This document shows, in pieces, positions 58,122-64,000 of a stretch of 64,000 bases of DNA (within the stretch, counting starts at the first letter, position 1; the number at the start of each line of letters is the position of its first letter). The DNA comes from Mycolicibacterium rhodesiae JS60 (lineage in GTDB: Bacteria > Actinomycetota > Actinomycetes > Mycobacteriales > Mycobacteriaceae): the NCBI GenBank assembly GCA_000230935.2, contig AGIQ01000001.1, positions 1,426,001 to 1,490,000 of the forward strand, written 5' to 3'. Both the position numbers and the translations under genes were made by a program. Below the pieces are notes generated by a model. That model saw nothing but the letters and a program-made list of their open reading frames with translations. It made no database searches and had not been told where the DNA came from.

Positions 58122-59624
58122 CTAGCCGACAGCCGGATCGATGACGATCGCGAAGGCCTTGTTCTCGATCCCCCCGGAGCGATCGAGCGCGATGAACTTC
58201 TCCTCGACGTATTCGTCGATGGCGTGCGGGCCGCCCTCGCGACCCAGCCCGCTCTCCTTGTATCCGCCGAACGGATAGGCCGGGTGGATGATATGCCAGT
58301 TGTTGATCCACACCGACCCGGCTTCGAGCCGCCGGGCAACGGCGAGCGCTCGCTCGTCGCTGCCCCAAACACCGGCGGATAGACCGTATTTGGTGTCATT
58401 GGCGATGGCGACCGCTTCGTCGACCGAGTCGTAGCTCAGGACCACCAGCACCGGGCCGAAGACCTCTTCGCGCGCGATACGCATGTCGTTGGTGACATCG
58501 ACGAAGATCGTCGGCTCGATCCAGTACCCCTTCTCGAATTCCGGACCGCAGGGTGCTCGCCCACCGATCGCCGTTGTCGCCCCTTCGTCGGCGGCGATAC
58601 GGAAGTAGTCGAGAATGCGGTCGCGCTGCGTCGCCGAGATGATCGGCCCGACATGCGTTGTCGGCTCCAGCGGATTGCCGAGCTTCAGGGTGGCGGCCCG
58701 CTGCACCAGCTTGCCGACGATTTCGTCCTTCCGGCTGGCCGGGACCAATAGGCGGGTGCCGGCCTCGCACGCCTCGCCGTTGTTGGCCATGCAGGCGAAC
58801 AGCGCGCCGTCGACAGCCATGTCGATATCGGCATCGTCGAGAATGATGTTGGCGCCCTTACCGCCGAGCTCGAGGGTGACCTGCCGGACCGAGTCGGCGG
58901 ACTGCCTCAGGATGCTCTTGCCCACCGCGGTGGAGCCGGTGAAGGCGACCTTGCGCACCAGCGGATGGCCCGACAAGTGAGCGCCTACCGGTTCACCGTC
59001 ACCGGTGACCACGTTCAGCACGCCGGGCGGAAGTCCGGCAGCCTCGAACTCGCGAGCCAGTTCCAGCGCCAGTAAAGGTGCGTGCTCGTCCGGCTTGAGA
59101 ACAACCGAATTGCCGGCCACCAGTGCGGGCCCGACCTTCCACACCGTCGTCAGCAATGGGATGTTCCACGGCACGATCGCCGCGACGACCCCGATCGGTT
59201 CGCGTACGACGATGCCGTCGGCCGCGATCGGCTCGATGGCCGGACCGGCCGTCTCCCACTGATACTGCTCAGCGATCGCCGCCAGGTATTGCAGCTGGCC
59301 GACCGAGAGGCCGACGTGCAGCGCTCCGGTGATGCGGATCGTGGCCCCGTTCTCCTGCGTCTGCAACGCGGCCAGTTCGTCGGATCGGGCGGCGAGCTTC
59401 TCGGCGACGGTATTGATGAGCGCCGCGCGCTCGGCCGGCGGCGTACGCCGCCAGGTACCGTCGTCGAAGGCATCCTTGGCCGCGGCGACGGCGGCGTCGA
59501 CATGGTCGACGCTGCCCTTGGCCACCGTTGCGATGAGCTCTTCGGTTGCCGGGCTGCGGATCTCGTAGAGTTCGTCGGCTTCGACCCATTTGCCGTCGAT
59601 GTACATCGAGTAGTGGTTGGTCAT
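58122..59624 (-). CDS. NAD(P)-dependent aldehyde dehydrogenase
   Basis: A 500-residue ALDH. Catalytic residues are Asn154 in VPWNIPLL, Glu252 in TLELGGKGAN and Cys286 in NNGEACEAGTR; the cofactor loop is FTGSTAVGKSIL. GAGGAGCTGTC precedes the ATG as Shine-Dalgarno. It oxidises an aldehyde to a carboxylic acid, which the acyl-CoA ligase encoded 15 bp upstream could activate. Together with two SnoaL-like genes they form an operon (62199-57661). Confidence 0.93.
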   Translation of the reverse strand: MTNHYSMYIDGKWVEADELYEIRSPATEELIATVAKGSVDHVDAAVAAAKDAFDDGTWRRTPPAERAALINTVAEKLAARSDELAALQTQENGATIRITGALHVGLSVGQLQYLAAIAEQYQWETAGPAIEPIAADGIVVREPIGVVAAIVPWNIPLLTTVWKVGPALVAGNSVVLKPDEHAPLLALELAREFEAAGLPPGVLNVVTGDGEPVGAHLSGHPLVRKVAFTGSTAVGKSILRQSADSVRQVTLELGGKGANIILDDADIDMAVDGALFACMANNGEACEAGTRLLVPASRKDEIVGKLVQRAATLKLGNPLEPTTHVGPIISATQRDRILDYFRIAADEGATTAIGGRAPCGPEFEKGYWIEPTIFVDVTNDMRIAREEVFGPVLVVLSYDSVDEAVAIANDTKYGLSAGVWGSDERALAVARRLEAGSVWINNWHIIHPAYPFGGYKESGLGREGGPHAIDEYVEEKFIALDRSGGIENKAFAIVIDPAVG

Positions 59625-59639
59625 GACAGCTCCTCTGTG

Positions 59640-61232
59640 TCAACCAATTTGGCGGGCTTGGCCCTGCCAATACGGCTTGCGGATGGCTTTCTTGTCGACC
59701 TTGCCGGCCGGGTTCAGGGGAAGTTCGTCGGTGAACAGCACAGTTTTCGGTGCCGGGACCGATCCGAGTGCGGCCTTCACGTGTTGGATCAGTTCCCTCT
59801 CGAGATCCGGGCCGGTGATCTCACCGCTCCTGGCCACCACGACGGCCAGGACGGACTCACCCCATTTCGGGTGCGGGACACCGATGACGGCGCTCTGCGA
59901 TACTGCCGGATGCGCGGTCAGGACGTCCTCGACCTGGCGCGGAAAGACATTGAATCCACCGCTGACCACCATGTCCTTCTTGCGGTCGACGATGAAAAGG
60001 AAGCCGTTCTCGTCGAGGTAGCCGATATCGCCGGTGTGCACCCAACCGTCGCGCAGCGTCTCGGCATTGCGTTCCGGGTCGAGGTAGCTCAGCATCTGGC
60101 CGAGCTGGCGTGAACAGATCTCGCCGGTCTCACCGCAGGGCAGCGGACGATCGTCCTCGTCCTGGATGCTGATCTGCACCGGAAACATCGGCCTGCCCGC
60201 CGAAGCGAGCCGTGCGGTCCACTGATCGTCGTCGATGCGGTGTTCGTTCTTGCGAAGGCATGACACGTACCCCTGCTCGGTGCCCGCATAGGTCTGGATG
60301 AAGATGGGGCCGAACACCGCAAGTGCCTCGCGAAGGCGCTCGGGTGCGATCGGGGCACCGGCGTAGACCACGGTTCGCAACGAACTCAGGTCGAAGTCGC
60401 CTCGGCCACCGTGGTCCAGCAGCAGGTAGATGATTGTCGGCACCAATGCGGTGGCTGTGATGCGGTGCCGTTGGATGCTGGCCATCAGCCCATCGGCTTC
60501 CAGCCCGGGAAGCATCACATTGGTGCCACCACGGACGAACGTGGGCATCACAAAGATCTGCGAGAAGTGGGTCAGTGGCGCACCGTGTGCGAACACCTCA
60601 CCGAAGGCGATGTCACCGATCTCCAGACCAGCGGAGATGCTGTAGTAGCTCCACGTGAAGTGAGAATTGACAACACCTTTCGGCTCACCGGTGCTCCCGG
60701 AGGTGAACAGCACGTAGGCCTCGTCATCCTCGTCGATGGCGACCTCGGGCCGGGTGGTGGAGCGTTCGTCGACGAGTTCGTCGAAGTCGAGTGCCTCGAC
60801 CGCGAGCTGATCCGGGGTACCGAGGCGGATCAGCGTGTTCAGCTTGGGCAGGTCGGCTTTGATCGCCGCAACCGCGCTCTCGAACTTGGCGTGATAAATC
60901 AGCGTGGTCGCATCTGCCGACGCGAGGTTGGAGCGGAATCCGTCGGCGGCCGCGCGGGTCGGCATCTGCACCAGCACCGCGCCCGCCGCCCAAATACCGT
61001 GCTGGATGGGGATGAATTCCAGGCAGTTGGGCATCAACAGGCCGACCCGCTCGCCCTTCTGAACCCCGCAGTCGATGAGGGCGCGCGCGATTTGATTGCG
61101 CCACTGCAGCAGTCGCCGATAGCTGATCCTGCGATCCGCGTCGATGATCGCGGTCTGGTCGGCGTAGTAGGTGCATGCCCGATCGAGGACATCGGGCAGC
61201 ACCCCCCACATGCCGTGGTGTTCTCGGCTCAC
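59640..61232 (-). CDS. Acyl-CoA synthetase (AMP-binding)
   Basis: A 530-residue ANL-family ligase. The P-loop LFTSGSTGEPKGVVNSH, the A5 region IQTYAGTEQGYVS, the A7 WVHTGDIGYLDENGF and A8 hinge DRKKDMVVSGGFNVFPRQVEDVL are present, and the C-terminal catalytic Lys is in NPAGKVDKKAIRK. It activates a carboxylic acid to its acyl-CoA, likely feeding the dehydrogenases and carboxylase of this region. Its ATG overlaps the SnoaL-like gene stop by 4 bp. Confidence 0.92.
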   Translation of the reverse strand: MSREHHGMWGVLPDVLDRACTYYADQTAIIDADRRISYRRLLQWRNQIARALIDCGVQKGERVGLLMPNCLEFIPIQHGIWAAGAVLVQMPTRAAADGFRSNLASADATTLIYHAKFESAVAAIKADLPKLNTLIRLGTPDQLAVEALDFDELVDERSTTRPEVAIDEDDEAYVLFTSGSTGEPKGVVNSHFTWSYYSISAGLEIGDIAFGEVFAHGAPLTHFSQIFVMPTFVRGGTNVMLPGLEADGLMASIQRHRITATALVPTIIYLLLDHGGRGDFDLSSLRTVVYAGAPIAPERLREALAVFGPIFIQTYAGTEQGYVSCLRKNEHRIDDDQWTARLASAGRPMFPVQISIQDEDDRPLPCGETGEICSRQLGQMLSYLDPERNAETLRDGWVHTGDIGYLDENGFLFIVDRKKDMVVSGGFNVFPRQVEDVLTAHPAVSQSAVIGVPHPKWGESVLAVVVARSGEITGPDLERELIQHVKAALGSVPAPKTVLFTDELPLNPAGKVDKKAIRKPYWQGQARQIG

Positions 61233-61732
61233 TGCGGCGCCAGCGAGGCCGGGTCGAATCCCTCGACCCAGTACTCCGGCGTGATGATCGGCAGGCCCAG
61301 CTCCTGCAGCACCGGTGTGTCGTTCCAGTAGGTCGTCTCGCGCTCGATCTTGCCGTCACCGTCGAGCTGATGCCAGGTGATTCCGCGGGTGCGCAGCGTT
61401 TTGCCCTCGGTCGGTACACCGCGGTAGGTGGCCAGGCCTTCGCCGGCCCAGTCCCACAGGATGACGACGGCCGGGTTACCGTTCACCCCGGCGAGCTGGA
61501 ACGCCTCGGTGGCGCTGAACCGGTGCAGCCCCACACCGTTGCCGCTGTTGGTGTTGGCGAAGGGAGCCAGCCGCGGCTCCAGCTCGGCCTTGGTGATCGC
61601 GGTGTCGATGACGTGATCGGAATCGGCGTGGTCGTCGTAGACCAGATCGTCGGCATAGAGATCGACCGCAGCAGCAGTGTCCGATGTCAATGCGGTGACC
61701 CAGCGGTTAGCGTGGTCGGTGGCCAGGCTCAT
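61229..61732 (-). CDS. SnoaL/NTF2-like protein 1
   Basis: A 167-residue protein of the NTF2/SnoaL fold (WVTALTSDTAAAVDLYADDLVYDDHADSDHVIDTAITKAEL, then GITWHQLDGDGKIERETTYWN). These small alpha+beta cones include isomerases, cyclases, dehydratases and binding proteins. It is a paralogue of the gene directly upstream (similar DLYADDLV/ALYADDFL, GITWHQLDGDGKI/GITFHIYDADGRI). The stop overlaps the ligase start as ATGA. Role in the pathway unknown. Confidence 0.78.
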   Translation of the reverse strand: MSLATDHANRWVTALTSDTAAAVDLYADDLVYDDHADSDHVIDTAITKAELEPRLAPFANTNSGNGVGLHRFSATEAFQLAGVNGNPAVVILWDWAGEGLATYRGVPTEGKTLRTRGITWHQLDGDGKIERETTYWNDTPVLQELGLPIITPEYWVEGFDPASLAPQ

Positions 61733-61746
61733 GTGAAGTGTTCCTC

Positions 61747-62199
61747 TCAGACCAGGGCCGGCGACTTGGCGACGGCGGTGGGGTCGACGGGCAATCCGAG
61801 GTCGCGCACCGCGGTGGCGACGTCCCAGAAGCTCTCTTCGCGCTTGATGCGCCCATCGGCGTCATAGATGTGGAAGGTGATGCCGCGGGCCCCGGGCACA
61901 GTGCCGTTCGTGGGTACACCGACGAACGCGCCCGCGGTCGGTGCCTGCCAGGTCCAGCGGTAGATAGCCGCCGAGGCGTCACCGACGACCTCGTCGATGC
62001 GGAAGTTGTTGATGCCGATGCCGTTCTCGGTGTCGGCGTTGGCATAGGGCGCGAACACGCGCAGGAGCTCGTCCCTGGAGGTGATGGACTGGCCGAGGAT
62101 CGGGTCCTCGAACAGGAAGTCGTCGGCGTAGAGGGCGACGACGGCTTCGGCGCTCTCCCGAAACGCTTTCAGCCATTTGACGGCAAATGCGTGGCTCAT
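61747..62199 (-). CDS. SnoaL/NTF2-like protein 2
   Basis: A 150-residue NTF2-fold protein, first gene of the operon. AFRESAEAVVALYADDFLFEDPILGQSITSRDELLRVFAPYANADTENGIG and ARGITFHIYDADGRIKREESFWD carry the same pattern as its downstream neighbour, suggesting tandem duplication and possible heterodimer formation. AAGGAG lies 8 nt before the ATG. Divergent from an acyl-CoA dehydrogenase gene at 62410. Confidence 0.8.
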   Translation of the reverse strand: MSHAFAVKWLKAFRESAEAVVALYADDFLFEDPILGQSITSRDELLRVFAPYANADTENGIGINNFRIDEVVGDASAAIYRWTWQAPTAGAFVGVPTNGTVPGARGITFHIYDADGRIKREESFWDVATAVRDLGLPVDPTAVAKSPALV

Positions 62200-62290
62200 G
62201 AACGGTTCTCCTTGCGCTGGGTGGAACGACCCTTTCGACGCTAGGCATCGCGCGTGGCGGCGGCGACTACCACCGGGAGGAAACCGACCG

Positions 62291-62346
62291 CCCCAACGGG
62301 GGAGGGGTTCCCCTGTCGTTGGAGCGAGTTACCCCCAGTGAGGGGT
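62291..62346. promoter_or_regulatory. Cluster of CCCC/GGGG inverted repeats
   Basis: Three short inverted repeats lie in 56 bp: CCCCAACGGGG (62291-62301), AGGGGTTCCCCT (62303-62314) and ACCCC-N6-GGGGT (62331-62346). They are in the divergent region between the SnoaL operon and the acyl-CoA dehydrogenase. A related ACCCCT...AGGGG pair lies upstream of the GAF-LuxR genes near 55358-55394. These may be sites for the LuxR-type regulators; evidence is by eye only. Confidence 0.35.
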
Positions 62347-62409
62347 GTGCGCACCCTCGCTGTGGAGCAGCATCGGCGTCACTCAGCGGAATCAGATATG
62401 GAGAAAGTG

Positions 62410-63654
62410 ATGCTCAACCAGGACATGACGGACGAGGAGTTCGCCCCCTACTTCGCCAAGGCTCAGGAGGTATCCCAGTTCTTCCGCGAGATCGGCCCGA
62501 AGTACGACCAGGAGAACACCTTCGCCTACCCGTCGATCGAGGTGTTCAAGAAGTCGGGCCTGGGTGCGCTACCCGTGCCTAAAGAATTCGGTGGAGCGGG
62601 TGGCAACATCCTGCACGTGTCAAAGGTGGTCTCCGAGATGTCGCGCGGCGACTCCGCCATCACCCTGGCCTACAACATGCACTACATCATGGTCGGCATC
62701 GCGGGGAACCTGATGACCGAGGAGCAGAACAAATATTGGATGGGGCGGGTCGCCGACGGTGAGCTGATCTTCGGCCCGTTCTCCGAGAAACGGGCTGGGT
62801 TCTCCGGCCTGGCCGACATGCGGGCGGTGCCCCAGCCTGGCGGCGGGTGGAAGCTCTACGGCAAGAAGACATGGGGGACGTTGAGCGAGGCCGCCGATAT
62901 CATCACCACCAACGCCACCGAGACCGACGCCGACGGAAATCTGCCGGACACGTTCGAGGACCGGGTTGCCGCCGAGAAGCTGTTCATCGGCGACTTCAAG
63001 GTCGACGAGAACGGAATCGGTGACGGCGTGCGTATCGAGAAGACTTGGGACGCTTTGGGTATGCACGCCACGGGTACCCAGGTCATTCACTTCGACGGCT
63101 TCTTCATCCCTGAGGACGGCTTCGTGTCGGTGTGGCGCGCAGGGGCGTTCGGTGTCCTGGAGTGGGCGTCGCTGATGTTCGCCAGCATCTACCTCGGCAT
63201 GCAGTACCGGATCCTCGAGGAGTCGGTCGCGAAACTGTCCAAGAAACACCTGGGCGCCACCTTCGGCGCAATCGTGGCCGCCGATACCGAGGTCAAGAAC
63301 GTCGGGCACATCATCGACGGGATCGGCGACATGGCCACCCGGGTGCAGCTGTCCAAGCGGGTCGTCTACCAGACGTGCGAGGACCTGATCAACGGGCGCG
63401 ACAAGGATTGGCAACCGGAACTGCGTTTCCCGTATCTCGGCATCGCCAAGACCTTCACCTCCGAGAACGTCCTGCACATGTCGCGAAAGGCGATGAGCCT
63501 GGTCGGCGGCGAATCATTCCGCAAGGGAACCATTTTCGAGCGGCTGTACCGGGATTCTGCTGCGTCGATGTTCCAGCCGCTCAACGCCGACCAGACTCAG
63601 ACCTACATCGGCGAATTCCTGTTGAACACCGCCGCGGCGGCCAATCAGGGCTGA
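62410..63654 (+). CDS. Acyl-CoA dehydrogenase-like protein
   Basis: A 414-residue acyl-CoA dehydrogenase-fold protein (EFGGAGGNILHVSKVVSEMSRGDSAITLAYNMHYIMVGIAGNL, GPFSEKRAGFSGLADM in the FAD position, ALGMHATGTQVIHFDGFFIP). The C-terminal catalytic-base region is not the usual EGTxQI, so this may be a hydroxylase-like or divergent member. I chose ATG 62410 (MLNQDMTDEEF), which has GGAGAAAG at 6 nt; an in-frame ATG at 62398 is also possible. The divergent promoter region contains three CCCC/GGGG inverted repeats. Confidence 0.82.
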   Translation: MLNQDMTDEEFAPYFAKAQEVSQFFREIGPKYDQENTFAYPSIEVFKKSGLGALPVPKEFGGAGGNILHVSKVVSEMSRGDSAITLAYNMHYIMVGIAGNLMTEEQNKYWMGRVADGELIFGPFSEKRAGFSGLADMRAVPQPGGGWKLYGKKTWGTLSEAADIITTNATETDADGNLPDTFEDRVAAEKLFIGDFKVDENGIGDGVRIEKTWDALGMHATGTQVIHFDGFFIPEDGFVSVWRAGAFGVLEWASLMFASIYLGMQYRILEESVAKLSKKHLGATFGAIVAADTEVKNVGHIIDGIGDMATRVQLSKRVVYQTCEDLINGRDKDWQPELRFPYLGIAKTFTSENVLHMSRKAMSLVGGESFRKGTIFERLYRDSAASMFQPLNADQTQTYIGEFLLNTAAAANQG

Positions 63655-64000
63655 TCGGCACGCTTGATCCCCTCGACGACGGTCGCGCGAGTGGCCTCGT
63701 CGAGGGGATAGGGCGTGTACACGGTGAATCGGTCTACGAGTCCGGCGAAACGGCGCACGATCTCAGCACCGACCTGCTTCGGTTCACCGCAGACGGCGAA
63801 GGTGGACAACACCTCGTCATTGATCAGCTGGGTCATCGTGGTCCAGTCGCCGGCCTTGGACAGCCGGTGCAACTCGGTGTGCAACTCGCTCCAGCCGTGG
63901 AGATCCAGCACCGCCCGGTAGGCGGGGGTGGCACCGTAGAAGGCGATCTGCCGGCGGACGTGGTGCAGCGCATCGGCATAACCGCGTTCGTCGTCGGCCG
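63645..64000 (-). CDS. LLM-class F420-dependent oxidoreductase (5' end outside window)
   Basis: The C-terminal 118 residues of an LLM oxidoreductase; the gene continues past the right edge. RRQIAFYGATPAYRAVLDLHGWSELHTELHRLSKAGDWTTM, then LINDEVLSTFAVCGEPKQVGAEIVRRFAGLVDRFTVYTPYPL, is typical of the TIGR03617-like F420 group. A GTG at 63911 is internal, not the start, because the frame and homology extend upstream. Its stop overlaps the convergent acyl-CoA dehydrogenase end by 10 bp. Confidence 0.85.
   Translation of the reverse strand, partial: ADDERGYADALHHVRRQIAFYGATPAYRAVLDLHGWSELHTELHRLSKAGDWTTMTQLINDEVLSTFAVCGEPKQVGAEIVRRFAGLVDRFTVYTPYPLDEATRATVVEGIKRADQP

Noticed and set aside
1-64000. 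CRISPR arrays and IS elements
   Set aside because: No regularly spaced direct repeats and no transposase ORF with terminal inverted repeats were seen on reading both strands.

Overview
The window is a high-GC actinobacterial chromosome, almost certainly a rapidly growing Mycobacterium/Mycolicibacterium. Evidence: gene order matches the M. tuberculosis Rv3100c-Rv3106 block (smpB, ftsX, ftsE, a Pro/Thr-rich membrane protein, an MscS-like protein, prfB, divergent fprA) and the Rv3137-Rv3140 block (hisN, fadE24, fadE23). The tmRNA is mycobacterial in sequence, and the accessory genes are typical of mycobacteria (cutinase, DUF4185 protein, many acyl-CoA dehydrogenases, P450, LLM-type flavin/F420 oxidoreductases).

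Layout. 1-4585: PaiB-like protein (cut by the window edge), MarR regulator with divergent aldo/keto reductase, and a fadE24-fadE23 pair behind a long palindromic operator. 4802-10375: P450, hisN, a small membrane protein, a divergent pair of phage-like Xre regulators, and a TetR/MFS pair around a perfect operator. 10381-17553: a 54-bp tandem duplication, fprA, and the prfB-mscS-(Pro/Thr-rich)-ftsE-ftsX-smpB-DMT chain with overlapping or closely spaced genes. 17550-20408: operon of TetR regulator, DUF1214-like protein and sulfotransferase. 20593-20956: tmRNA gene ssrA.

20937-32109: an 11.2-kb integrated element bounded by a 21-bp direct repeat of the tmRNA 3' end. It has a tyrosine integrase with arm-type sites at both ends, small HTH proteins, an HNH protein, a reverse-strand run of small Cys-rich proteins, large terminase, portal, scaffold, HK97-type capsid and a head connector. 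I see no tail, lysis, protease or small-terminase gene. It looks like a capsid-encoding, tail-less phage satellite, comparable with cf-PICIs and with M. tuberculosis phiRv1/phiRv2. A GGCGCC-centred palindrome recurs at its promoters.

32464-41625: secreted DUF4189-like protein, cutinase, LLM oxidoreductase, an unusual SDR, B12/radical-SAM enzyme, GAF-ANTAR regulator and a DUF4185 protein (likely arabinan-active). 41798-46652: a lipoprotein, then a two-gene operon coding for a 687-aa polytopic flippase-like membrane protein and a reverse transcriptase (8-bp overlap, own terminator), divergent from an RNase T2. I consider the RT/membrane pair the best candidate for an undescribed system, with the satellite second.

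46723-64000: PHB-depolymerase-like esterase, LLM oxidoreductases, and a catabolic gene set: acyl-CoA carboxylase (two subunits), acyl-CoA dehydrogenases, TIGR03084 protein, nitronate-monooxygenase-like protein, aldehyde dehydrogenase, acyl-CoA ligase and two SnoaL-like proteins. Two tandem GAF-LuxR regulators lie in the middle and probably control part of this set. Three genes in the window appear to use rare start codons (ATT, CTG, ATC), each supported by a Shine-Dalgarno sequence or stop-codon overlap.
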